DNA of 48,078 bases. Origin: Planctomicrobium piriforme. Its GTDB lineage: Bacteria > Planctomycetota > Planctomycetia > Planctomycetales > Planctomycetaceae. Location of the stretch: NCBI RefSeq assembly GCF_900113665.1, contig NZ_FOQD01000026.1:1-48078 (forward strand), in the 5' to 3' direction. The notes beneath the pieces are model-generated. The model worked only from the letters and a program-made list of their open reading frames with translations. It was not told the DNA's origin and did not search any database. A program made the position numbers and the translations under genes. This document shows positions 17,001-26,576 of this stretch, piece by piece (within the stretch, counting starts at the first letter, position 1; each line of letters opens with the position of its first letter).

Positions 17001-17098
17001 GCGGCGACCCTGGAGTTCAAGCGGCTGTGCAGACGGGCGGACAGAAGTGGGACTTTCAGAAGAAATGGCCGCAACTCCTGCTGGAATATCGAAGCACG

Positions 17099-17211
17099 AA
17101 ATTCGAAATCCGAAACTATTTCAAGGATATGAAGAAGATGTCCAATCGCATGATCGCGGCGGCCGGTTGAACTCAACTCGTTTAGGATTTCGACATTCGG
17201 ATTTCGAATTT
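17099..17211. repeat. AT-rich CGAAAT inverted repeat, murD-oxidoreductase gap
   Basis: Perfect 16-bp arms AAATTCGAAATCCGAA (17099-17114) and TTCGGATTTCGAATTT (17196-17211) enclose 81 bases. The right arm touches the stop codon of the Gfo/Idh/MocA gene. The same family occurs at 22596-22726 and 36336-36450. Confidence 0.75.
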
Positions 17212-18260
17212 CAATCGAGTGGAAATTCCACCGGGGCGTTCTCTTCAGCGCTGCGGGCGACGGCTTCGAGGAATTCCATGTACTGCACGCCAGTGGCGAA
17301 GTCGGTCAGCGTGACCTTCTTTTCGCCTCGAATCGCGGCGATGAAATCGGCTTCAACCTGCCATTGGCCCCGTTCTTCGGCGGGGATTTCAATCTCTTTG
17401 AGTTCCTGGTCTTCGCCGCGACCGGCATAGACGCGTTCTTCGCCGTTCACGAAATGCACCTTCACGGTACCGCGGCTGCCGTAGAAGTGAATCTGCACGC
17501 CTGGACCGAAGAGGATGACGCCGCTGAAGTGATAGATGACTCGCGCGCCGCTCTGCAGCTCCGCCAGGATCTGGACGCTGTCCGGGACGGTGGCCTCGGC
17601 GAAGCGGCTTTCTTCCGGCAGCGGTCTGGTCGGTTCGAACAGTTCGGTCTGAGCGAACACCTGCACCGGCTGCGGAGCCCAGCGCATCAGGGTCTCTTGG
17701 AGGATGCCGAGCATCAACACGTTCTTGCCAGAGATTTCGGCATCCTGCCGCCAGTGCAGCGGCTGGCTGTAGTCCCAGAACTGATCGTTCGCCCCGATGA
17801 CGATCACTTCCCGCAGGTCGCCGACAAAGTGCCCCTTGAGCAACTGATGCACGGCGGGCCCGCTGATCAGTCCATAGGGGCTGGGGACGAGCTGCGCGAC
17901 CAGGCCGGGCTGCTTTTTCGAGGCAGCGAGCATCTCACGGGCTTCGGCCAGATTCCGCGACATCCGCGATTCGCACAGCACATGCTTGCCGGCGGCCAGA
18001 GCAGCACAGGTGATTTCGCAGTGCATGTTCGGCCAGGTGCCGATGACGACGGCATCGATATTCGGGTCGGCGACGAGAGCCTGCCAGTTGTCGTAGACTT
18101 TGGGGATGCCGAATTCGGCGGCCACGGCCGCACTCGATTCAGCCGAGCGGTTGGCAACGCCGACGATTTCGACCCCGTCGATCGCCTGCAGGCCGGGAAT
18201 GTGCTTGAGTCTGGTATTGCCGCCGGCTCCCACGAGCCCAATCCGAACGCTTTTCGCCAT
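17211..18260 (-). CDS. Gfo/Idh/MocA family oxidoreductase
   Basis: NAD(P)-dependent sugar or polyol dehydrogenase-like protein, 349 residues. The N-terminal Rossmann fold holds IGLVGAGGNTRLKHIPGLQ, VEIVGVANRS, DAVVIGTWPNMHCEIT and AALAAGKHVLCESRMSRN (about 6-105). The C-terminal alpha/beta domain ends YMEFLEAVARSAEENAPVEF. The family's EKP motif, whose lysine helps catalysis, here reads ESR, so the chemistry may differ or be lost. No signal peptide or Tat motif is present. The neighbours do not name a substrate. It is 210 bases upstream of murD on the same strand, with a palindromic repeat between, so co-transcription is doubtful. Confidence 0.85.
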   Translation of the reverse strand: MAKSVRIGLVGAGGNTRLKHIPGLQAIDGVEIVGVANRSAESSAAVAAEFGIPKVYDNWQALVADPNIDAVVIGTWPNMHCEITCAALAAGKHVLCESRMSRNLAEAREMLAASKKQPGLVAQLVPSPYGLISGPAVHQLLKGHFVGDLREVIVIGANDQFWDYSQPLHWRQDAEISGKNVLMLGILQETLMRWAPQPVQVFAQTELFEPTRPLPEESRFAEATVPDSVQILAELQSGARVIYHFSGVILFGPGVQIHFYGSRGTVKVHFVNGEERVYAGRGEDQELKEIEIPAEERGQWQVEADFIAAIRGEKKVTLTDFATGVQYMEFLEAVARSAEENAPVEFPLD

Positions 18261-18432
18261 GTCGCCTCGAGCCTTGTCAGGCTGTCTATCGCAAGCCAGC
18301 TGAATGCGGCGTCACGAAAATCTCGTGGCGGACGCAGCGGGAAACTTGCCAGTGTCAAAAAAAGAGTGGACGGGGATGGTATCGTACTGGCTGACGGACG
18401 GGGAGTCTGCCGGGGGAAGGTTCTGGGAGAGC

Positions 18433-18513
18433 ATTGTCCCGGACGCTGAATCGTCCCCGCTCGGGAAATCGAACCCCGGTATTCCAGGTCGGCCCGGAGC
18501 GTCCGGGACAATT
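18433..18513. repeat. 81-base inverted-repeat element, copy 1
   Basis: Ends are ATTGTCCCGGACGCT and its reverse complement followed by T, enclosing a middle that contains GGTATTCCAGGTCGG. It is the first of three elements of identical length in the 656-base gap before metK. Confidence 0.85.
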
Positions 18514-18541
18514 CTTTTAGAGTCGCTGGCCGACGCACAGC

Positions 18542-18622
18542 ATTGTCCCGGACGCTCAATTCGCGCTGCTCAGAAAATCGGGCCTCGGCATTCCAGGTCG
18601 GAACTCAGCGTCCGGGACAATT
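18542..18622. repeat. 81-base inverted-repeat element, copy 2
   Basis: Same 15-bp terminal arms as copies 1 and 3 and the shared ATTCCAGGTCGG core. The rest of the middle is the most diverged of the three. It lies 28 bases after copy 1. Confidence 0.85.
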
Positions 18623-18639
18623 TCGGTCTCAATGTGAGG

Positions 18640-18720
18640 ATTGTCCCGGACGCTGAATCATCCCCGCTCTGAAAGCCGAACCCCGGTATTCCAGGTCGGC
18701 CCTGAGCGTCCGGGACAATT
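18640..18720. repeat. 81-base inverted-repeat element, copy 3
   Basis: Nearly identical to copy 1, 17 bases after copy 2. A 14-base fragment matching the end of copy 2 (GGGACAATTTCGGT, from 18725) follows and may be the remnant of a fourth element. The next 170 bases up to metK show no clear signal. Confidence 0.85.
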
Positions 18721-18916
18721 CGGCGGGACAATTTCGGTTGCAAAAAGCGGATGCCTGCTCGGTAGTGTTCGACCCCGGCCGCGACTAGAATCTTTCGCTG
18801 GCGACTCCCGAGGAGCGGTGGCGCCCCAATCTTTTCTCTCAGTGGTGGCCGACTGAAACCGTACACGGCATGTGCGGAATTCACGCCCCCCGGATATGTG
18901 AGCCAGAGGAACCTGA

Positions 18917-20059
<1,143 letters not shown>

Positions 20060-20078
20060 TCCGCACTTTGAGTTCGTC

Positions 20079-20122
20079 AGCCGTTTCGCAGCACCATCGC
20101 GTGTTGCGGAGCGGCTTTTTTT
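20079..20122 (+). terminator. Rho-independent terminator of metK
   Basis: Long imperfect stem (AGCCG...CGCAgCAC / GTGtTGCG...CGGCT) followed by seven T, starting 19 bases after the metK stop. Confidence 0.85.
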
Positions 20123-20408
20123 GTGGGAGGAGCGCAAAAACCGCCTTCATTTGCACCCTGTGTTCATTCCGTTAGTGGCCGCTACACAGTGACTTACGAG
20201 CAAAAATGCAACTTGTGGCCGTTTCAGGAGTTCCAGGCTGGCCTCTGAAGATTGACGACCGGAAACGACCGTCATTTGTCATTTTCATTCCATTTGCCCT
20301 TGGTCAACGTACTTCATATATTGGCGGATGGACATATCTGTCGAAGCTGCTGTAAAGCAGCCTGAAATTGGCTTTTCTGCCTGTTTTTTTCAAATCATGA
20401 GGTGCGTC
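20123..20408. other. Gap between metK terminator and DUF1559 gene
   Basis: About 290 bases with no coding potential and no repeat that I recognise. It should hold the promoter of the DUF1559 gene, but I could not place -35/-10 boxes with confidence. Confidence 0.4.
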
Positions 20409-21428
<1,020 letters not shown>

Positions 21429-21560
21429 TTCTTGCGACCTGATTACCCTGACGTCCGTCCGGAGTGTTCCATCAATCCGGTCGGACGTTCTTTCTTTTCG
21501 ACGTTTCGATTTCACAATTCAATCATTCCATGCGCGGGGATTCCGCCAGGGGGGGCCACC

Positions 21561-21905
21561 ATGTTGCGATTGTCACTGTTGTGCGTAGTTCTGGGCTTCG
21601 CGTTTCTGACGGCAGGCTGCGGAGGACCGAAGCAGACGCCTCCGGTGCAGCGCGAACCCGAAGGGTCGCCCGTCCAGCTTCGAAAAGACCTCGGGGTCAT
21701 CGCGGAATCTGGAACCGGCGATAGTGCCCTTCAGCCGATCGTGATGGGCATGACGGCTCTCGATCCGAACTTCGCCAAGAAAAAAGAGCTGGAAGCGTCG
21801 TATAAGAAGCTGATGAGCGCCGGATCTCCTGACCAGCGTAAGCAGCTTGCGACCGAAATGATCGGCATCATCGACTCCGCTTCGCCCGCTGCGGCAACGC
21901 CTTGA
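21561..21905 (+). CDS. Small lipoprotein downstream of DUF1559 gene
   Basis: 114 residues, not assigned to a named family. The signal peptide ends in a lipobox (LTAGC, cysteine 20), so the mature protein should be lipid-anchored. The mature part is short and mostly helical (NFAKKKELEASYKKLMSAGS, PDQRKQLATEMIGIID). The ATG at 21561 is preceded by a G-rich stretch (AGGGGGGG) and by a longer frame that lacks a signal. It follows the DUF1559 gene by 132 bases and precedes a terminator, so the two may form an operon and act together at the cell surface (inference). Confidence 0.75.
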   Translation: MLRLSLLCVVLGFAFLTAGCGGPKQTPPVQREPEGSPVQLRKDLGVIAESGTGDSALQPIVMGMTALDPNFAKKKELEASYKKLMSAGSPDQRKQLATEMIGIIDSASPAAATP

Positions 21906-21936
21906 TTTCTTGATGTGCGGCGACAACTCACGACAC

Positions 21937-21969
21937 CAGGGCTGGCCATTGCGGTCAGCCCTGTTTTTT
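21937..21969 (+). terminator. Rho-independent terminator after the lipoprotein gene
   Basis: Stem CAGGGCTGGCC/GGTCAGCCCTG with a five-base loop, followed by six T, 32 bases after the lipoprotein stop. Confidence 0.9.
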
Positions 21970-22071
21970 GCCCCCGCAGTTCTCCTGCTGACTCTCGGCT
22001 TTTTCCCGTTTCCCCCACCCACTACATTCCCTGCTTGATGTCTCTCAATTCACGGCGGGGAAAACAGCAGC

Positions 22072-22575
22072 ATGGCTAAGAAAGCGGCCGGTCGGCCGGC
22101 AAAATACTGGCTCTTCAAATCGGAGGCCGACTGTTATTCCATCGACCATCTGGCCAAAGAGAAGAACCAGACCACGTTCTGGGATGGCGTGCGAAACTAT
22201 CAGGCCCGCAACATGCTCCGCGATGACGTGCAGCCGGGGGACGGGGTGCTGTTCTACCACAGCAACAGCGATCCACTTGCCGTCGCCGGCATCTGTGAAG
22301 TCGTACGGGCAGGCTACCCCGACCACACCGCGTTCGACAAATCGGCCCAGCATTACGATGCGAAAAGCTCGCCAGACAACCCGACCTGGTACATGGTCGA
22401 TCTCAAGCTGGTCAAGAAGTTCGAGCAGCAAGTCACCCGCGACCAACTGAAAGCCGAACCAGCCCTCGACAAGATGGTGGTTCTGCAAAAAGGCTCGCGG
22501 CTGTCGATCATGCCGGTGACGGCGGAGGAATGGAAAACCGTCTGTCGCCTTGGAGGAGTGAAGCTGCCGATGTAG
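22072..22575 (+). CDS. EVE-domain protein
   Basis: 167-residue single-domain protein of the EVE family (PUA-like fold, related to thymocyte nuclear protein 1 and YTH readers). These proteins are thought to bind modified bases in DNA or RNA. Visible motifs are KYWLFKSEADCYSIDHLAKE, TTFWDGVRNYQARNMLRDDV, GDGVLFYHSNSDP, GICEVV and WYMVDLKLVKKF, then LVPRxxL-like positions replaced by VVLQKGSRLSIMPVT. The domain is complete. The start ATG has GGGGA upstream. Family members often sit near defence or modification genes, but none is seen here. Confidence 0.9.
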   Translation: MAKKAAGRPAKYWLFKSEADCYSIDHLAKEKNQTTFWDGVRNYQARNMLRDDVQPGDGVLFYHSNSDPLAVAGICEVVRAGYPDHTAFDKSAQHYDAKSSPDNPTWYMVDLKLVKKFEQQVTRDQLKAEPALDKMVVLQKGSRLSIMPVTAEEWKTVCRLGGVKLPM

Positions 22576-22595
22576 GCGGAGAAATTTGAAGCACC

Positions 22596-22726
22596 AAATT
22601 CCAAATCTCAAATCCGAAACAAATTCGAAATCACAAATTCAAAAGTTTCAAACGGCCATTCTGTTTTCGGTTTTGGGATTTGAACTTTGGATTTGTTTGA
22701 GTTTTGATGCTTGAGATTTGGAATTT
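22596..22726. repeat. AT-rich CAAAT/CGAAAT inverted repeat after the EVE gene
   Basis: Perfect 16-bp terminal arms AAATTCCAAATCTCAA (22596-22611) and TTGAGATTTGGAATTT (22711-22726). Further matching AT-rich tracts inside extend the imperfect palindrome. It fills nearly the whole gap between the EVE and flippase-like genes. Confidence 0.75.
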
Positions 22727-22772
22727 CCCTCACTCCCCCAGTTCACCATGAACTCTTAACAAGTCTTCCTCA

Positions 22773-23840
22773 ATGGCCCCAAAATCCTCGCGGCGATCGA
22801 ACGGCATCAAGATGGTGCTGGGGCTGGCGGTGTCGCTGGTCTGCCTGTGGTGGGCCGTGCGGGGGATGCTCAAAGACCCGAACGCCTGGCCCAAGATCGT
22901 CTCGGCGTTTGAGCGCGCGAATTACGCCTCGCTGCCGTTGATTCTGCTGATTCTGTTCATCTTCTACTGGATGAAAGCCTGGCGGTGGCGAATTCTGCTG
23001 GCCCCTGTGGGCACGTATCAACCGCTGCGCGAACTGCTGGGTCCGATCATGATCGGCTTTGCCTTCAATAATGTTTTGCCGGCGCGGATTGGCGAGTTGA
23101 TTCGCATCAGCGTCTTCTCGAAACAACAAAAGGTGCCCCTCACGGTCGCCGCGTCGAGCGTGGTTCTCGAACGAGTGTTCGACGGCATGGCCATCGTCCT
23201 GTATCTGGCGATTGGACTGCTGTTCGTGGAGGGTCTCGATCCACGGATTCAGCAGGGGGCGATTGCGTTTTCGGCGATGGCCTGTTGCATCGTTATCGGG
23301 GCGCTTTGCTATGTGATCTGGACGAAGCCGTTCGTCGATCTGTTTGAAGCGATTCTGAAACGGGTGCCCTTTCTTCCTCACAGCATCACCGACAAGATTT
23401 GTCGCATGCTCGAACAGGGAGCACATGGCCTGTCGTCTTTGAAGGACTATCGGCTCGTGCTGGCGATTGTCGTGCTGTCGCTGGTGAAATGGGCGCTCAA
23501 CGGCATGCTGGTGCTGCTCTCGCTCTGGAGTTTTGGCCTGCCGCATTCCGTGCCGATCGCGATGGTGCTGCTGGGGGCGATTGCCTTCGGCGTCGCGCTG
23601 CCGTCTTCGCCCGGCTACATCGGCGTGATGCAGGCGGTGTTCATGGAAGTGATGAAGTTCTTCACGACCGACAACGAGGCAGTGTTTGCGGCGTCGATTT
23701 ATTTTCAGTTCACCCAATGGGTGCCGGTCACGCTGACAGGCATGATCTTCTTCGTCCTGAGCGGCCTGAAGCTGGAACAGGTCGAACAGCCTGTTCCGGA
23801 AGGGGAACCTGATTCCGCAGTCACCACGGAATCGAGTTGA
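22773..23840 (+). CDS. Flippase-like membrane protein (UPF0104/LPG-synthase TM domain)
   Basis: 355-residue integral membrane protein with about eight hydrophobic segments, of the type found in the membrane half of lysylphosphatidylglycerol synthases (DUF2156-less, UPF0104). Motifs are LLAPVGTYQPLRELLGPIMI, GFAFNNVLPARIGELIRISV, VAASSVVLERVFDGMAIVLY and SPGYIGVMQAVFMEVMK. The NxxxPARxGE region is the family hallmark. Members are proposed to flip or handle lipids or glycolipids; no aminoacyl-transfer domain is attached here. The C-terminal 20 residues are hydrophilic. It is transcribed alone, with repeats on both sides. Confidence 0.85.
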   Translation: MAPKSSRRSNGIKMVLGLAVSLVCLWWAVRGMLKDPNAWPKIVSAFERANYASLPLILLILFIFYWMKAWRWRILLAPVGTYQPLRELLGPIMIGFAFNNVLPARIGELIRISVFSKQQKVPLTVAASSVVLERVFDGMAIVLYLAIGLLFVEGLDPRIQQGAIAFSAMACCIVIGALCYVIWTKPFVDLFEAILKRVPFLPHSITDKICRMLEQGAHGLSSLKDYRLVLAIVVLSLVKWALNGMLVLLSLWSFGLPHSVPIAMVLLGAIAFGVALPSSPGYIGVMQAVFMEVMKFFTTDNEAVFAASIYFQFTQWVPVTLTGMIFFVLSGLKLEQVEQPVPEGEPDSAVTTESS

Positions 23841-23857
23841 TTCCAGGGGGCAGATCC

Positions 23858-24035
23858 AGGGCCAACGGCCCGCGACTCGAAAGCCCAGGCTGAAGGCCTG
23901 GGAAATAGATTGCGAGAGTGAAATCAAGGCCCAATGGGCCGGCGACCTGAATCTTTCTTCTCCCATTGCCTTTTGACCCGGGCCTCAATCGGCCTGGGCT
24001 GTCGAGTGCAGCCCCATTGGGGCAGATCAACTCAA
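23858..24035. repeat. Five-hairpin dispersed repeat, copy 2
   Basis: About 178 bases. Same five hairpins and order as copy 1 (7251-7456). The differences from copy 1 fall mostly in loops and spacers. In hairpin 4 an A-T pair becomes a G-T wobble, keeping the stem. The 210 bases after it, up to the HdeD-like gene, show nothing else I can name. Confidence 0.85.
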
Positions 24036-24247
24036 TTGTTCCGTCCAACGGACCAGCGAAGTTGACTGGGGGCGAATGTTCTTTCGCACGAATTCCACGA
24101 GCGCTAGTAGCTGCTGACGCGCGGAGTGGTATACTCGGGCCATCACTTCAACCTGGCTCGTGACGGCGATGCATCGCCGTGGTTCGGGCCGACAAATCTG
24201 GCGGCGTTCCATTCAGTTCGAATCTAGGCTCTTGCGGGAGGGCGGAG

Positions 24248-24820
24248 ATGTTACAGGCGATCTGTCGACGTTGGTGGCTCATGCTGTTGCGCGGGCTGGC
24301 GGCCATTGCCTTCGGGATCTGTGCGATTATCTGGCCGCAGATCACGCTGCTATTGCTCATCGGCATTTACGGCGGCTTCTGTATCGTGGAAGGGATTGCC
24401 GAAATCGCTCTGGGAGTCGGCGGCGGACACAACGGCAAAGTCTGGTGGTCGATGATCCTGATGGGGCTGCTTTCGTTCGGCGCCGGGCTGGTTGCGATCT
24501 TCTATCCCGGCCTCACGGCACTGGTACTGTTGTGGGTGATTGCCTTCTCCTCGATTCTGCATGGCGTCTTCGAAATTGCCGCGGCGGTGTCGCTGCGGAA
24601 GGTGATTCAGGACGAATGGATCCTGGTGCTTTCCGGCGTGCTGTCGGTGGGGTTTGGAGCGGTGTTGCTCGCCGCGCCGCGCGAGGGGGCGCTGGCTCTG
24701 GTGCTGCTGATCGGCGCTTATATGATCGGAATGGGAGTGCTGGCGGTCGCGTTATCGTTGCGGCTACGGCATCTGGCCCAGCAGCATGTGTATCCCCAGA
24801 CGCCGGCCGTTGCTCCCTGA
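24248..24820 (+). CDS. HdeD-like acid-resistance family membrane protein (DUF308)
   Basis: 190 residues with six predicted membrane helices in three pairs. Typical stretches are RWWLMLLRGLAAIAFGICAI, GIYGGFCIVEGIAEIALGV, WWSMILMGLLSFGAGLVAIF and WILVLSGVLSVGFGAVLLAA. The family includes E. coli HdeD, linked to acid resistance, but its mechanism is unknown. The ATG at 24248 is preceded by GGGAGGGCGGAG, the best ribosome-binding site around. A longer frame upstream lacks similarity. It precedes mscL by about 60 bases on the same strand, so the two may be co-transcribed. Confidence 0.85.
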   Translation: MLQAICRRWWLMLLRGLAAIAFGICAIIWPQITLLLLIGIYGGFCIVEGIAEIALGVGGGHNGKVWWSMILMGLLSFGAGLVAIFYPGLTALVLLWVIAFSSILHGVFEIAAAVSLRKVIQDEWILVLSGVLSVGFGAVLLAAPREGALALVLLIGAYMIGMGVLAVALSLRLRHLAQQHVYPQTPAVAP

Positions 24821-24877
24821 TGAGCGAGCGGCTGGCAACTCAACTTTCATGACCACCTGGTATTGAGGATCGATACG

Positions 24878-25321
24878 ATGGCCGATGAGACGAAGTCCAG
24901 TTCTTTCAACCCCTTGTCTGCAGGCCGCAGCCTGTTTGACGAATTCAAGTCATTCGCATTCAAGGGAAACGTGGTGGACCTCGCGGTGGGGGTCATTATC
25001 GGCACCGCCTTTGGCGGCCTCGTCACCTCGCTGGTGAAGAACATCATCATGCCGGCGATTGCGTTGTTCACATGGAGCAAGACGGGATATGAAAAGTGGG
25101 AAGTGGCCTACGATGGGAAAACGGTCCCTGTTGGCCTGTTCGTGGGGGACGTTCTGAACTTTCTGGTCGTCGCTCTGGTGTTGTTTATCTTCATCAAGAA
25201 GTTCCTGGGCTGGCTGATGAAGAGCCGGAAAGAAGAAGTGAAGGCACCGCCGCCGCTGACGAAGGATCAGGAGCTGCTGACGGAGATCCGCGACCTGCTG
25301 CTGTCGAAGTCGCAGCCTTGA
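24878..25321 (+). CDS. mscL: Large-conductance mechanosensitive channel
   Basis: 147-residue inner-membrane channel that opens under high membrane tension to release solutes on osmotic down-shock. The first membrane helix carries the near-invariant FKGNVVDLAVGVIIGTAFGG (about 28-47) and the second lies at about 90-112 (DVLNFLVVALVLFIFIKKFL). A C-terminal cytoplasmic helical bundle follows (TKDQELLTEIRDLLLSK). The N-terminal extension of about 15 residues is longer than in E. coli. The ATG at 24878 has GAGGA eight bases upstream. Together with the aquaporin and Kdp genes nearby it points to osmotic control. Confidence 0.96.
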   Translation: MADETKSSSFNPLSAGRSLFDEFKSFAFKGNVVDLAVGVIIGTAFGGLVTSLVKNIIMPAIALFTWSKTGYEKWEVAYDGKTVPVGLFVGDVLNFLVVALVLFIFIKKFLGWLMKSRKEEVKAPPPLTKDQELLTEIRDLLLSKSQP

Positions 25322-25342
25322 AGCGTTGTCCACACGAACATT

Positions 25343-25390
25343 CGCCCCTCACCCCCGGCCCCTCTCCCCTGAGTACCGGGGCGAGGGGGG
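25343..25390. repeat. CCCCTCACCCCC repeat, copy 1
   Basis: GC-rich element beginning CGCCCCTCACCCCCGG and ending in an 11-bp hairpin with one mismatch, CCCCTCTCCCC - TGAGTACC - GGGGCGAGGGG. Other copies in the same orientation lie at 26489-26534 and 35664-35710. Here it lies just after mscL. Confidence 0.85.
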
Positions 25391-25428
25391 CATGAGTGCA
25401 TCGCCCTTTCTGTCAAAGAAGATGATCC

Positions 25429-26418
25429 ATGACCAGTGTGCTCCTGCGACAATGTCTGTTGATCTCCCTGCTTCAAGTTGGTTTGGTCTCAATCGCGGCG
25501 GCGGAAGACCCGTTGCCGTCGTGGAATGACGGGCCAGCGAAGCAGGCGATCTTGCAGTTCGTGGCGAAAGTGACGACGCCGGGCAGCCCCGACTTTGTGC
25601 CGGTTCCCGATCGCATTGCCACGTTCGACAACGACGGCACGCTGTGGTGCGAACAGCCGAGCTATGTGCAATGGGTGTTCGCGGTCGACCGATTGAAAGA
25701 ACTTGCCCCGCAACATCCGGAATGGAAAGACACGTTGCTGCCGCTGCTCTCCGGCGAGATGTCCGGCAAGGTGAAATTTTCCGAACACGAGATCGCTGTG
25801 GTTGTCGGCTCGACGCACTCGGGCATGACGCCGGATGAGTTCGAAACGATTGTGTCCGGCTGGCTCAAGACAGCCAAACATCCCCGCTTTGATCGTCTCT
25901 ACACAGAACTTGTGTATCAGCCGATGCTGGAGTTGCTGGCGTATTTACGAGGCCAGGGATTTAAGACGTTTATCGTCTCCGGGGGCGGGATCGATTTCAT
26001 TCGCGGCATCCCTGAAGAGATTTATGGGGTGCCCCCCTATCAAGTCGTCGGCAGCAGCGGCCGGGTGAAGTTTGAATTTCGAGATGATATTCCGGTGCTG
26101 ATCAAAGGGGCCGCGGTGCAAAGCATCGACGACGGGCCAGGCAAGCCCGAGAACATCGAACTGCACATCGGCCAGCGACCTGTGATGGCATTCGGCAATT
26201 CCGACGGCGACCTGCAGATGCTGCAGTGGACGACCGCCGGAAAGGGGCCGCGTTTTGGCCTGTTGGTGCATCACACGGATGCCGAACGGGAGTACGCCTA
26301 TGATCGCGATTCACGGGTCGGCAAACTGAATGTGGCGCTGGATCAAGCTCCCTCGCATGGCTGGACCGTGGTGAGCATGAAGACCGATTGGAAGCAGATC
26401 TTCCCGCTGGAAAAGTAA
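25429..26418 (+). CDS. Exported HAD-superfamily phosphatase
   Basis: 329 residues with a signal peptide (about 1-25, ending SIAAAE). HAD motif I is TFDNDGTLW (D67 nucleophile, D69), motif II is in FIVSGGG (about 179-185), a conserved lysine lies in VLIKGAAV, and motif IV is in MAFGNSDGDLQML. A helical cap lies between motifs I and II. It is probably a periplasmic phosphomonoesterase of the SerB-like branch; the substrate is unknown. Two direct copies of the CCCCTCACCCCC repeat bracket the gene. An Ntn hydrolase, an aquaporin and a sulfatase follow on the same strand, suggesting a set of exported scavenging hydrolases (inference). Confidence 0.88.
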   Translation: MTSVLLRQCLLISLLQVGLVSIAAAEDPLPSWNDGPAKQAILQFVAKVTTPGSPDFVPVPDRIATFDNDGTLWCEQPSYVQWVFAVDRLKELAPQHPEWKDTLLPLLSGEMSGKVKFSEHEIAVVVGSTHSGMTPDEFETIVSGWLKTAKHPRFDRLYTELVYQPMLELLAYLRGQGFKTFIVSGGGIDFIRGIPEEIYGVPPYQVVGSSGRVKFEFRDDIPVLIKGAAVQSIDDGPGKPENIELHIGQRPVMAFGNSDGDLQMLQWTTAGKGPRFGLLVHHTDAEREYAYDRDSRVGKLNVALDQAPSHGWTVVSMKTDWKQIFPLEK

Positions 26419-26488
26419 GGGCGAAAGCGAAGGCGCGGAGTTTGTTTTTGGGATGAGAAGTGAGAGAAGGGCGAGTCGAATCACATTT

Positions 26489-26534
26489 GCCCCTCACCCC
26501 CGGCCCCTCTCCCCTGAGTACAGGGGCGAGGGGA
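26489..26534. repeat. CCCCTCACCCCC repeat, copy 2
   Basis: Same element as at 25343-25390, with loop TGAGTACA in place of TGAGTACC. It lies between the HAD and Ntn-hydrolase genes and may end the HAD transcript. Confidence 0.85.
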
Positions 26535-26576
26535 GAGCGAAGAGAGTTTCATTAAACGTGAGTCGGAGACTTCAGC

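Noticed and set aside
17001..17090. Frameshift or truncation at the murD N-terminus
   Set aside because: The upstream frame does encode family-like residues (LELQGRR) but has no start codon. The Rossmann motif is intact from the GTG, so a slightly short but whole gene is the simpler reading.
18433..18720. CRISPR array
   Set aside because: The three repeats are palindromic 81-base elements with short spacers of 28 and 17 bases. CRISPR repeats are shorter and spacers of constant length, and no cas genes are present.
18721..18916. SAM riboswitch before metK
   Set aside because: No SAM-I, SAM-II or SAM-IV type core was recognisable between the repeats and the start codon. A covariance-model search would settle it.
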